A DNA stretch of 40,861 nucleotides from an uncultured Bacteroidota bacterium (GTDB lineage Bacteria > Bacteroidota > Bacteroidia > Flavobacteriales > Schleiferiaceae). The DNA lies in assembly GCA_913057235.1 (NCBI GenBank), contig CAJXNI010000026.1:1-40861 (forward strand), written 5' to 3'. Both the position numbers and the translations under genes were made by a program. Below, piece by piece: positions 14,496 to 23,401 of this stretch. Position 1 is the stretch's first letter, and the number at the start of each line of letters is the position of its first letter. The notes below the pieces were generated by a model, which was given only the letters and a program-made list of their open reading frames with translations, was not told where the DNA came from and did not search any database.

Positions 14496-17132
14496 ATGAG
14501 TATTAGCGCCACCTATGAGCATCTGAGTCAGGAAGATAAATGGTACCAATATTGGCAAAAGCACAATTTTTTTAAGTCGGTTCCTAATGAGCAAAAGGCC
14601 TATACCATTGTAATACCGCCCCCTAACGTTACGGGAGTTTTACACATGGGGCACATGCTCAACAACACTTTGCAAGATGTACTTATCCGCAGGGCGCGCA
14701 TGAAAGGCTATAACGCTTGCTGGGTGCCGGGGACAGACCATGCCTCAATAGCCACAGAGGCTAAAGTAGTGCAAAAGCTCAAGGCCGATGGCATTAATAA
14801 GTTTGACTTAACTCGGGAGGAATTCTTAGAGCATGCCTGGGAATGGACCCACAAACACGGAGGCATTATTCAGCAGCAGCTCAAGCGCTTGGGTTGCAGT
14901 TTTGACTGGGACCGGGAAGCTTTTACCATGGATGAGGTGCGAAGTGAATCGGTGCTGAAGGTTTTTGTTGACTTATATGAAAAAGGCTTGATTTACCGGG
15001 GTTACCGTATGGTGAACTGGGATCCCCAAGCCAAAACCACCCTGAGTGATGAAGAGGTCATTCACAAAGATGTGCAGGGTAAACTCTACTTTGTACAGTA
15101 TCCACTCGCTGATGGTTCAGGTCATTTGGAGATTGCCACAACACGCCCTGAAACCATTTTAGGAGACGTGGCCATTTGTGTAAACCCCAATGATGAACGC
15201 TATCAAAAACTCATCGGCCAACGAGCCTTAGTGCCTATTACCGGCCGCGAAATACCTATTGTAGCAGATGAGTACGTAGACCTTGAATTTGGTACCGGGT
15301 GCTTAAAAATTACCCCCGCCCATGATGTGAATGACTATGCCATTGGCCAAAAACATGATTTGGAAATTATTGACGTGCTTAATGAAGACGGCACCCTTAA
15401 CGAAAACGGCTTGCAGTTTAAAGGCTTAGACCGTTTTGAGGCACGTAAGGCGGTTTGTGCAGAACTAGAAAAGCTGGGCCTTTTGGTCAAAGTAGAAGAC
15501 TATGCCACTTCCGTGGGAACGAGTGAGCGTACCGGAGCAGTGATTGAGCCACGCTTAAGCGACCAGTGGTTCTTGAAAATGAAGGACCTGGCGCAACCTG
15601 CTTTAAAGGCTATTTTAGACGAGGAGCCTGAAATAAACTTAATTCCGGAAAAATTCAAAAACACCTACCGTCATTGGATGGAAAATGTAATTGACTGGAA
15701 TATTTCCCGTCAATTGTGGTGGGGGCATCAGATACCAGCCTGGTATTACGGGCCGGGTAAAGAAGATTTTGTAGTTGCTGAAAACGAAACTCAGGCTTTG
15801 GGAAAGGCGCGTAAAGCCGCGTGCAATGAAAAACTGGCTTTAGCCGATCTGCGTCAGGATGAGGATGTTTTGGATACCTGGTTTTCATCTTGGCTCTGGC
15901 CTATTTCAGTGTTTGACGGCATACGCAATCCCAACAATCCTGAAATTGAATACTACTATCCTACCCGAGATTTAATTACCGCTCCCGAAATTTTATTCTT
16001 TTGGGTGGCACGCATGATCATGCTGGGCTATGAATACCGTCAGGAGAAACCTTTTAGTCACGTCTATTTAACGGGAATTGTTCGCGATAAGCAAGGGCGC
16101 AAAATGTCTAAGCAGTTGGGCAACTCGCCAGACCCCATCAAATTAATGGAGCAGTACAGCACCGATGGAGTGCGCGTAGGAATGCTCTTGACTTCACCCG
16201 CTGGTAATGATTTACCTTTTGATGAAGAGCTATGCGTGCAAGGGCGTAATTTCACCAACAAATTGTGGAATGCCTTGCGTTTGGTTAAGGGCTGGGAGGT
16301 AAGTGAGGCTGCGGCCGATGCTCCTGAAATAGAAGCCATTAAATGGTTTAGAGAAAAGCAAAAGAGCACCTTACAATCCATTGAAAAAAGTTTTGAGGAG
16401 TACCGCATTTCAGAGGCGCTGATGACCAGCTACAAATTTGCCTGGGACGACTTTTGCAACTGGTATCTGGAGGCCATAAAGCCTGGTTATCAAGAGCCTA
16501 TAGCGCGCGAAGTGTTGGAGCAAACGCTGGTATTTTTTGAAGAGGTAATTACCCTGCTTCACCCATTCATGCCTTTTATTACCGAAGAAATTTGGCACTT
16601 GCTAAAAGAGCGTAAGGAAGGCGAGAGTCTTTGTGTGGCTCCTTGGCCGAAAATAGATGAGCCGCAAGAAAAGATTCTTAATGACTTTGATCAGGCTATA
16701 GCCGTGGTAAACGGTGTGCGAAATGTGCGGGCTGGGAAAAACATTGCCAAAAAAGAGGCCTTAGAATTGCATTACCCGGGCGCAGAATCTCTGGCCAGTC
16801 ATCTACAGCCTTTGGTTCAAAAGCTCGCCAACCTTAACAGTATTAGGCTCAAGGCCGATGAGGAAAACCAGCCCGGATTCACCTTTTTGGCAGGCAAGTA
16901 TGAGTTTTTTGTGCCGGCAGGAGAAGAGATTGACCTGGAGGCCGAAAAGGGTAAGCTTCAAAAAGAATTGGATTACCTGCAAGGTTTTATAAAATCGGTT
17001 GACAAAAAGTTGAGCAATGAGCGATTTGTCGCCAATGCCCCCGAAGCAGTGGTAGGCAAAGAACGCGCTAAAAAAGAGGATGCCCAGGCTAAAATCAAAG
17101 CCTTAGAAGAGAGTTTAAGGGCGCTCGGGTAA
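14496..17132 (+). CDS. valS: Valyl-tRNA synthetase
   Basis: About 878 residues from the ATG at 14496 (MSISATYEHL); a TTG at 14463 would add 11 residues not expected in the family. This class I synthetase attaches valine to tRNA-Val. Visible are the HIGH-type motif PPPNVTGVLHMGH (41-53), the CP1 editing region (about 190-350 with TTRPETILGD), the KMSK motif at about 536-539 (GRKMSKQLGNS), the anticodon-binding domain, and the C-terminal coiled coil (about 810-878). The gene stands alone between a divergent DUF1573 gene and a convergent AT-rich pair. Confidence 0.97.
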   Translation: MSISATYEHLSQEDKWYQYWQKHNFFKSVPNEQKAYTIVIPPPNVTGVLHMGHMLNNTLQDVLIRRARMKGYNACWVPGTDHASIATEAKVVQKLKADGINKFDLTREEFLEHAWEWTHKHGGIIQQQLKRLGCSFDWDREAFTMDEVRSESVLKVFVDLYEKGLIYRGYRMVNWDPQAKTTLSDEEVIHKDVQGKLYFVQYPLADGSGHLEIATTRPETILGDVAICVNPNDERYQKLIGQRALVPITGREIPIVADEYVDLEFGTGCLKITPAHDVNDYAIGQKHDLEIIDVLNEDGTLNENGLQFKGLDRFEARKAVCAELEKLGLLVKVEDYATSVGTSERTGAVIEPRLSDQWFLKMKDLAQPALKAILDEEPEINLIPEKFKNTYRHWMENVIDWNISRQLWWGHQIPAWYYGPGKEDFVVAENETQALGKARKAACNEKLALADLRQDEDVLDTWFSSWLWPISVFDGIRNPNNPEIEYYYPTRDLITAPEILFFWVARMIMLGYEYRQEKPFSHVYLTGIVRDKQGRKMSKQLGNSPDPIKLMEQYSTDGVRVGMLLTSPAGNDLPFDEELCVQGRNFTNKLWNALRLVKGWEVSEAAADAPEIEAIKWFREKQKSTLQSIEKSFEEYRISEALMTSYKFAWDDFCNWYLEAIKPGYQEPIAREVLEQTLVFFEEVITLLHPFMPFITEEIWHLLKERKEGESLCVAPWPKIDEPQEKILNDFDQAIAVVNGVRNVRAGKNIAKKEALELHYPGAESLASHLQPLVQKLANLNSIRLKADEENQPGFTFLAGKYEFFVPAGEEIDLEAEKGKLQKELDYLQGFIKSVDKKLSNERFVANAPEAVVGKERAKKEDAQAKIKALEESLRALG

Positions 17133-17150
17133 TCTAATGGTTTAGGAAGT

Positions 17151-18389
17151 TTAATGGTTAGTTTTGGTGGGTTCCCAAGAAGATAGGATACGGAGTATTG
17201 AAAAAACAAAAGTGAAAAATATATCTAAAGATATTGGCGGCATACAGAAAAGTAAAAGATAACCCCAACTTTTGCAATGGATAATTTTATAAATAATAGC
17301 CGCTTCTGAAGCCCGGTAATTGCTTTCCTTTTTTTTGTTTTTTACTGAGATCAAAATATTCCTTCTAAAAAATGAACTAAAACTCAGAGGTTTTGTCTGG
17401 GGAAGAACTTTTCTTGAGCCTACTGGTTTTTCCCTTTTAAATTCTTCGAACGGTTCTTTGTAGTTATAAATGTCAATAGAGCTGGTCTTTTTAAGGCCAG
17501 TTTTAATTATTAAAAATAAGGGTCCGAGCCAAGGTAGTTCAAAAATGCTTAATTTTTTGCCACTACTTTTTTCAACAGGTATTAAAACAAAGAAAAGAGT
17601 TAAATAGCTAATGGGAGAGGTGAACAGTACACCTAGAGAAAAGTAACTTAGTAAATGGAATAAAATTAAAGACATACCCCAGACTTTATGCCACTGTGGT
17701 TTGAATAAAATAGAAAATGAAGTAGTTTCAAGATAAACCACAGCCCATAGACCCATTGAAGCTATTATTGGAAATTCAGTAATAAATCCACCAAGTGCAA
17801 TAGGTTGACTATAGGTAAATTCCTCAAACAGCACTTTTGAAGCCATTGCACTTGGGCTAAACAAGTGGGGTTGCCCCAATATCCATTGAGCAATTCCAGT
17901 ATAGTATTTCCAAAGACCGCTTAAGGAGTAAGTTACTAAAATTAGGCCCTGTAGCATAGTTAAATCCATTCTTATGGCTGGCGATTGGTGATTATTAAAA
18001 AGAACGGGCAAGGCTAATAAAATGAAAAGATGAACATGATATTGATGGGATATTTTACCGTATGATTGCAATAATGCGATAGTGAAAAGAGCAGATAGCG
18101 CTAGACCCAACTTTATAAGTTTATAGGGTTTAATCAAGCATATAAAGCTTAATATTAAATAAGCCAAGCCAATAATCACTTTACTTGCAAAGAAGAATTT
18201 ATCAGGCAGCCAAGCTAATAACCAAAGGGGGTCAGTCGGGGGTTTATGAAACCTCTCTGCTACTGCTAATTTGTGATATATGTTAAACGCCAGAATTAGG
18301 TTGTAGCCATAGTAAAAGCCTAGAATCAGCTTAATATTCGAGTGATTGACTTTCCTACTTTTGTTGAAATAATAAAAAACTTCAAGCAT
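17151..18389 (-). CDS. Multi-pass membrane protein of unassigned family (HTTM-like look)
   Basis: I prefer the ATG at 18389, which shares one base with the stop of the upstream gene (TGATG), giving 412 residues; an earlier ATG at 18407 adds six. About eight hydrophobic segments fill the first 310 residues, with a central YSLSGLWKYYTGIAQW and FHLLSYFSLGVLF that recall HTTM/vitamin-K-carboxylase-like membrane folds, but I cannot name a family. The last 100 or so residues are basic and low in complexity (RKVLPQTKP, VKNKKKESNYR) with one more hydrophobic stretch, and may be a read-through or frameshifted tail. The DNA is much more AT-rich than its neighbours. Confidence 0.6.
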   Translation of the reverse strand: MLEVFYYFNKSRKVNHSNIKLILGFYYGYNLILAFNIYHKLAVAERFHKPPTDPLWLLAWLPDKFFFASKVIIGLAYLILSFICLIKPYKLIKLGLALSALFTIALLQSYGKISHQYHVHLFILLALPVLFNNHQSPAIRMDLTMLQGLILVTYSLSGLWKYYTGIAQWILGQPHLFSPSAMASKVLFEEFTYSQPIALGGFITEFPIIASMGLWAVVYLETTSFSILFKPQWHKVWGMSLILFHLLSYFSLGVLFTSPISYLTLFFVLIPVEKSSGKKLSIFELPWLGPLFLIIKTGLKKTSSIDIYNYKEPFEEFKREKPVGSRKVLPQTKPLSFSSFFRRNILISVKNKKKESNYRASEAAIIYKIIHCKSWGYLLLFCMPPISLDIFFTFVFSILRILSSWEPTKTNH

Positions 18390-18799
18390 CACTTGCAGGG
18401 TATGCAATTGGTTAAAGGTTGTTCAAAGCCAGTGCCTAAGTCTAAAAATTCGATTCGAAAGCTTTTTACGTTATCAAAGCAAACGACAGACCTAATCTCA
18501 CGTAAAAAAGTTGATTTTTTTAATGGGGAACTACCTTTGTGCCAGTCTTGAAGTAAAGGTCTTAATATACCTCCTTGCACTTTTTTATAGCACGGATGTT
18601 GGGAAAATTTAACTTTTTCGATTCCATTCTCTAGAAAAAGATTTACGTGCAGGACCTTCTTTAAATCAGGAGTTTTGGTGAACAGCGTAAAGGCAAAGAA
18701 TGGAAATAGCTCTCTCTTGGGGTGCGTGAAACGTGAACTTACAGCTATTATCACATAAAAGAAAAGAATAAACTGAAGAATGCGGAAGGGCTTAGGCAT
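18389..18799 (-). CDS. Small membrane-anchored hypothetical protein
   Basis: This 136-residue protein has one N-terminal hydrophobic helix (about 7-22, ILQFILFFYVIIAVSS) and then a soluble, basic domain with KRELFPFFAFTLFTKTP, two further cysteines near 69 and 107, and a terminal NCIPCK. I do not recognise it. Its stop overlaps the start of the following multi-pass membrane gene, so the two should be co-translated and may form a complex. Base composition matches its partner, not the surrounding genes. Confidence 0.6.
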   Translation of the reverse strand: MPKPFRILQFILFFYVIIAVSSRFTHPKRELFPFFAFTLFTKTPDLKKVLHVNLFLENGIEKVKFSQHPCYKKVQGGILRPLLQDWHKGSSPLKKSTFLREIRSVVCFDNVKSFRIEFLDLGTGFEQPLTNCIPCK

Positions 18800-18855
18800 A
18801 TGCAGATTCTAAGAACAATTTAATTAAATAGGGTTTCATTGTAAAAGTACAAAAA

Positions 18856-20121
18856 ATGAAAAGAATCCTTGTTTGGTTTAGAAGCGACCTAAGAGTAAGA
18901 GACCATGCAGTGCTAGCGGCCGCAGTGGCGGAAGCTGATGAGGTCATTCCTTTTTACTGTTTTGACGATCATTATTACCAGCAATTGCCCTTTGGCTTTT
19001 CTAAAACGGGCGCCTTCCGCGCTCAGTTCATCCGCGAAAGCGTAGCAGATTTAAGAGTGCAGTTGCAGAATTTGGGAGGTGATCTGGCTATTCGCAAAGG
19101 TGCCACGCCTCAAGCAATTAAGGCCATTCATGAAGAATTCCCCCTTGACGCCATTTACCATGCGCAGGAGGTGACCCATGAGGAGCGGCAGATAGAAGAG
19201 GCTGTTCGAGGTTTGGAGATTCCTATGCAAGGTTTTTGGAATTACAGCTTGTACCACCTAGATGAACTGCCCGTGGAAGTTTCTAAGATTCCGCGCGTAT
19301 TCACGCCTTTTCGTAAGAAAATGGAAAAATACAGCCACGTGCGGGAAGAAATTCCCACTCCTGAAGAAGTAGAAATTCCCGCTGATTTCTCGTGGCAGGA
19401 GCTACCCAAAATGGAAGAATTGGGGCTGGAAACAACGGATACGGACCCCCGCGCTGTACTGGATTTTAAGGGCGGTGAAACTGAAGCCTGGCAGCGCTTG
19501 AACCATTATTTCTGGGATCAAAAGCACTTGCAGGAATACAAGAAAACCCGCAACGGTTTAGTGGGAGCAGACTACTCCTCAAAATTTTCAGCTTGGCTCT
19601 CCCAAGGCTGTATTAGTCCGGTAAGTATTTACCATCAAATCAAGAAGTTTGAAAGGGAGGTGAAGAAAAACAGCTCTACTTACTGGCTGTATTTTGAGTT
19701 AATGTGGCGCGACTTTTTCCGGTTTACCGCCCTAAAGCAAGGCGAACAATTCTTTAAAATGCCTGAGAATCATGCTCCGCGCTACAGTAAAAAACATTTT
19801 GAAAAATGGCGCTTGGGTGAAACGGGTCAGGATTTTGTAGATGCCAACATGCGTGAAATTTTACACACCGGTTTTATGAGCAACCGCGGCAGGCAAAATG
19901 TTGCTAGTTATTTGGTAAAAGACTTAGGTCAGCACTGGTACACGGGGGCGGCTTGGTTTGAAAGCCAGCTTATTGATTATGATGTGTGCAGTAATTATGG
20001 GAATTGGACTTACGTAGCCGGTGTAGGGAACGACCCGCGTGAAAACCGCTGGTTTAATGTAGAAAAGCAAGCGGAGCGTTACGATGAAGATGGTTCATTT
20101 CGTAAGCTTTGGCTTGACTAG
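18856..20121 (+). CDS. Cry-DASH type cryptochrome/DNA photolyase
   Basis: The 421-residue protein opens MKRILVWFRSDLRVRDH, the photolyase N-terminal domain, and has the FAD-binding C-terminal half with WLYFELMWRDFFRF, NRGRQNVASYLVKDLG, IDYDVCSNYGNWTYVAGVGNDPREN and a FRKLWL end. GVGNDPRENRWFN with the YDEDGSFRKLW ending is the DASH pattern. Cry-DASH enzymes bind FAD and an antenna pterin; they repair cyclobutane dimers in single-stranded DNA using blue light and may also signal. The start is the only good ATG after the divergent AT-rich pair. No operon partners are evident. Confidence 0.94.
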   Translation: MKRILVWFRSDLRVRDHAVLAAAVAEADEVIPFYCFDDHYYQQLPFGFSKTGAFRAQFIRESVADLRVQLQNLGGDLAIRKGATPQAIKAIHEEFPLDAIYHAQEVTHEERQIEEAVRGLEIPMQGFWNYSLYHLDELPVEVSKIPRVFTPFRKKMEKYSHVREEIPTPEEVEIPADFSWQELPKMEELGLETTDTDPRAVLDFKGGETEAWQRLNHYFWDQKHLQEYKKTRNGLVGADYSSKFSAWLSQGCISPVSIYHQIKKFEREVKKNSSTYWLYFELMWRDFFRFTALKQGEQFFKMPENHAPRYSKKHFEKWRLGETGQDFVDANMREILHTGFMSNRGRQNVASYLVKDLGQHWYTGAAWFESQLIDYDVCSNYGNWTYVAGVGNDPRENRWFNVEKQAERYDEDGSFRKLWLD

Positions 20122-20166
20122 AACCTACTTTTAGCAAAGCAACCGGAGGGAGGCGGTCCAGTATTT

Positions 20167-20568
20167 TCATTCCTTTTCGCGTAGGTCTTTCAACTGCAAT
20201 TCAAGTGCACGTACTGAAATGTTGATCTCCCAAGTAGAAAGACCCAAAGAAATGATTAACAAAATCAGTGCTACTCCAAATACTATTTCGGCCAAAAGGC
20301 TCGCTGAAATGTAAATAAGAAACATGCTTAGTACACAAAGCAATAAGCTGCTAATGCCGCTGAACTGCATTGACCGGATTATGTATACACGCTTTTTAAG
20401 GTTATTTATTTGACCTTTAAGTAGTTCACTTTGGCTTTGCCGGTACTGCTGTGCCAAGTTGCGAATTAAATTCGCTAAGGCTAGAAAGCGATTGGTGTAG
20501 GCCAACAACAAAAGTGAAATGGCTGAAAAAAGTACGGCCGGGGTAGTAAGATTGAGTTCTACAGGCAC
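20167..20568 (-). CDS. DUF2721 membrane protein
   Basis: This 133-residue protein has three hydrophobic segments (about 8-28, 66-88 and 91-112). The segment TNRFLALANLIRNLAQQYRQ and the following RVYIIRSMQFSGISSLLLCVLSMFLIY fit the DUF2721 family, small membrane proteins of unknown role. It is a single gene convergent with Cry-DASH and divergent from the TetR-like regulator. Confidence 0.85.
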   Translation of the reverse strand: MPVELNLTTPAVLFSAISLLLLAYTNRFLALANLIRNLAQQYRQSQSELLKGQINNLKKRVYIIRSMQFSGISSLLLCVLSMFLIYISASLLAEIVFGVALILLIISLGLSTWEINISVRALELQLKDLREKE

Positions 20569-20741
20569 AAATAATTTTTTTGAGGGTTAAGCAATAAACC
20601 TTAGCAGAACATTTTGTTTCGGGGCATCTAGTCTAAACAGTTATTGTTTTCTGCTAGGGCAATTTTAGAATCATTCTTTAACAGTTTTTTAAAACCACCT
20701 GGCCACCACAAGCGTTATATCAACCAAAATTTAAGGCAATT

Positions 20742-21425
20742 ATGGCTACAAAAACATCTTCTAAAACAACCCGCACCAAGAAAAAAGTAGATCTGCGTCA
20801 AAAAATAATGGAGCAGTACCAAGAGTACCGACTTTTAAATGGACATGATCCGGCTTCGGTATTTGCGTTTTGCAAGCAGTTGGAAATTACAGAAGCAGAG
20901 TTTTACAAGCATTTCAATAATTTTAGCCAGGTAAGCACCGCTTTTTGGACAGATCTCTTTCAGAACAACATTCAGCGTTTGGAGAGCACGGCCGAGTATG
21001 AAGAATTTAGCGTACGCGAGAAGCTCCTCAGTTTTTACTACAGTTTTTTTGAAAATCTCAAGAATCATCGTTCCTACGCTATGCTCACTTTAAAGTCGCA
21101 AGGCTTTTCGCTCAAGCGGGAAGGCAATGATTTAGGGCTACTAAAAAAGCATTACAAGCAATGGGCTAAGCAGCTCATTACTGAGGGTAAAATGAAAGAA
21201 GAAATTGCCGGGCGTTCTAAGCTCAGTGATAATTACGATAGCCTTTTCTGGTATCAGTTTATGTTTCTCTTAGATTTTTGGCGTAAAGACGGGAGCACAG
21301 ATTTTGAGCGTACCGATGAGGCCATTGAAAAGGTCGTAAACCTCTCTTTTGATTTGATTGAAAAGAACGCTTTAGACAGTGCTTTTGATTTTGGCAAATT
21401 TATTTTTCAAAACGTACGGGTATAG
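20742..21425 (+). CDS. TetR-like transcriptional regulator
   Basis: The 227-residue protein has a basic, Lys/Thr-rich N-terminal tail (1-18), then a TetR-type helix-turn-helix near 20-62 (VDLRQKIMEQYQEYRLLNGHDPASVFAFCKQLEITEAEFYKHFNNF), in which EAEFYKHF stands where the usual recognition helix TLYRHF lies. The rest is a helical ligand/dimer domain. It is followed after 40 bases by a UbiB/AarF kinase gene, a pairing I know from other Flavobacteriia, suggesting a conserved lipid- or quinone-related regulon. The ligand is unknown. Confidence 0.82.
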   Translation: MATKTSSKTTRTKKKVDLRQKIMEQYQEYRLLNGHDPASVFAFCKQLEITEAEFYKHFNNFSQVSTAFWTDLFQNNIQRLESTAEYEEFSVREKLLSFYYSFFENLKNHRSYAMLTLKSQGFSLKREGNDLGLLKKHYKQWAKQLITEGKMKEEIAGRSKLSDNYDSLFWYQFMFLLDFWRKDGSTDFERTDEAIEKVVNLSFDLIEKNALDSAFDFGKFIFQNVRV

Positions 21426-21465
21426 CCCCCAATTTTTTCGGAACCCATTTTAGTAGAAGGCAAGC

Positions 21466-22788
21466 ATGCAAGAACAAGATAAAATATACTCCTCTCGCTT
21501 TCAGCGCACCGGAAAGTTTATACAAACGGGCGCTAAGGTTGGTCGCAATTACTTGAAGCATTTTTCAAAAAAATTGGTAACAGGTGAAGACGATCAAAAC
21601 AGCCTAAATGAAAGCAATGCCTCAGATATTTACGATGCCCTCAGCAACTTAAAAGGGAGCGCTTTAAAAGTGGCGCAAATGATGAGCATGGATCAAGGCC
21701 TTCTGCCGGAAGCTTTTAGTTCTAAGTTTGCCCAGGCTCAGTATTCCGCTCCGCCTCTTTCGTATCCGCTGGTGATTAAAACCTTTCGTCAGTATTTTGA
21801 GGAAGGCCCCGGAGCGCTTTTCGATGAATTTTCCAAGAAATCGGTAGCAGCCGCTTCCATTGGCCAAGTACACCAAGCATCTAAAGACGGCAAAAAACTG
21901 GCGGTAAAAATTCAATATCCGGGCGTAGCCAACAGCATAGAAAGTGATTTACGTATAGTACGCCCTATTGTGGGCGCCATGTTTAACGTGAGTCAAAGTG
22001 AGTTAAGCCACTACCTTTCAGAAGTGAAAGACCGGCTTATAGAAGAAACGGATTACCAATTGGAGCTGGAGCGCAGCCAGGAAATTTCAGCCGCTTGCGC
22101 AGACATCAAAGGTTTGGTATTCCCAAAATACTATCCAGAATTTTCCGCTGAACGCATCTTAACCATGGATTGGTTAGAAGGGCAACATCTCAACGAGTTT
22201 TTAGCTACCAACCCTAGCCAAGAAGTGCGCAACAAGATTGGTCAAATCATTTGGGATTTTTACGATCATCAAATCCACACGCTTAAGCAGGTGCATGCCG
22301 ACCCACACCCGGGTAATTTCCTTTTTAGAGAAGACGGCACCGTTGGGGTTATTGATTTTGGCTGCGTTAAGGTATTTCCACAAGCCTTTTACGAGCGCTA
22401 TTTTCACTTAATGAAACCCGCCATTTCAGATGATGATGCTGAATTTACCGCCTTGCTAAATGAATTGAGCTTTCTATTAAAAAGTGATAAAACACACGAA
22501 GTAGAGCACTTCAAAGCGGTGTACAAAGATGTATTGGAATTATTAGGCCGTCCGTTTTTCTCACCGGAATTTGACTTTGCAGACAAAGCCTACTTTGACG
22601 AGATTTATAGCCTGAGTGATGTGTATCAAAATGACAAACTCTTACGCAACGCAAAGGCGGCTCGGGGGCCGAAGGATGCCATTTACCTGAACCGAACTTA
22701 TTTTGGGCTTTACAGCATCCTCCACTTACTTAAAGCAAAGGTTACCACCCACAGTAAAGTAAACGGTTTGTTTAAGAAAGCTTCATGA
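21466..22788 (+). CDS. ABC1/AarF/UbiB family atypical kinase
   Basis: The 440-residue ADCK/UbiB-family protein shows the family signatures: KxAQ in LKGSALKVAQMMSMDQG (Lys68, Gln71), the Ala-rich loop AAASIGQVHQA (128-138) replacing the glycine loop, Lys148 in VKIQYPG, HADPHPGN (277-284) and DFG (297-299). These proteins support ubiquinone or menaquinone biosynthesis or lipid homeostasis, mainly through ATPase activity. There is no membrane helix at the C-terminus, unlike E. coli UbiB. It lies downstream of the TetR-like gene, and its stop overlaps an in-frame start of the following barrel gene. Confidence 0.92.
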   Translation: MQEQDKIYSSRFQRTGKFIQTGAKVGRNYLKHFSKKLVTGEDDQNSLNESNASDIYDALSNLKGSALKVAQMMSMDQGLLPEAFSSKFAQAQYSAPPLSYPLVIKTFRQYFEEGPGALFDEFSKKSVAAASIGQVHQASKDGKKLAVKIQYPGVANSIESDLRIVRPIVGAMFNVSQSELSHYLSEVKDRLIEETDYQLELERSQEISAACADIKGLVFPKYYPEFSAERILTMDWLEGQHLNEFLATNPSQEVRNKIGQIIWDFYDHQIHTLKQVHADPHPGNFLFREDGTVGVIDFGCVKVFPQAFYERYFHLMKPAISDDDAEFTALLNELSFLLKSDKTHEVEHFKAVYKDVLELLGRPFFSPEFDFADKAYFDEIYSLSDVYQNDKLLRNAKAARGPKDAIYLNRTYFGLYSILHLLKAKVTTHSKVNGLFKKAS

Positions 22789-22820
22789 ACAACACCCGGG
22801 GGGAGGACATTACAAAGGGT

Positions 22821-23348
22821 ATGACACATTTGAAACTTCTTTTCACAACCACAGTATTTCTGGTATTCGGTGCGCTTTTCAGCGCCATGGGGCAAAGCCC
22901 TATCACTACTAACGCCATAGGCCTCAGGGCCGGTGATGATGACGGTTTAGGTACTGAAATTAGCTATCAAGGGCAGTTAAAAACCAACACACGCCTTGAG
23001 TTAGATCTTGGATTTAGGGATAGTGATCGCTTAGATGCTTTTAAGATCACCGGAATACACCAATGGGTACGGCCTATAGGTAGTAGTGGATTCAATTGGT
23101 ACTTTGGTGCAGGTGCAGGCTTAGGCTTTGTAGACTATGACGATAACTTCCCTTTTGAACCCGATGAGGAATATGAAGAAGTTTTTGTGAGTATAGATGG
23201 CATGTTGGGTCTGGAATACTCCTTTTTTGATATGGGCGTACCCATTCAGATTTCCTTAGATGTAAACCCTCAAGTAGAGCTCATCAATGAAAATTACAGT
23301 GATGATCTAGACTTAGATTTGGCCTTAGGCATTCGTTATCAGTGGTAA
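22821..23348 (+). CDS. Small outer-membrane beta-barrel protein
   Basis: I chose the ATG at 22821 (175 residues) because it begins a good signal peptide, MTHLKLLFTTTVFLVFGALFSAMGQS. An ATG at 22785 overlapping the kinase stop (ATGA) would place 12 polar residues before it. The mature part alternates hydrophobic and polar residues in strand-like segments (LRAGDDDGLGTEISYQG, TRLELDLGFRD, NWYFGAGAGLGFVDY, DLDLALGIRYQW) and ends in an aromatic residue, as barrel proteins do. It is probably an eight-stranded barrel of unknown role. Confidence 0.75.
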   Translation: MTHLKLLFTTTVFLVFGALFSAMGQSPITTNAIGLRAGDDDGLGTEISYQGQLKTNTRLELDLGFRDSDRLDAFKITGIHQWVRPIGSSGFNWYFGAGAGLGFVDYDDNFPFEPDEEYEEVFVSIDGMLGLEYSFFDMGVPIQISLDVNPQVELINENYSDDLDLDLALGIRYQW

Positions 23349-23379
23349 GTCTATGGGTGACTTATTGAGTGAAGGATTG

Positions 23380-23387
23380 TAAATTTG
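23380..23387 (+). promoter_or_regulatory. -7 promoter element for the Nudix-esterase pair
   Basis: TAAATTTG matches TAnnTTTG and lies 14 bases before the TTG start of the Nudix gene, supporting that start and a very short leader. Confidence 0.45.
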
Positions 23388-23401
23388 ATTAAAATTTTAA
23401 T

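Noticed and set aside
17136-17156. Near-direct repeat TAATGGTTTAG / TAATGGTTAG after valS as an attachment site
   Set aside because: Too short and imperfect, no integrase in the window, and no matching copy at the other edge of the AT-rich pair.
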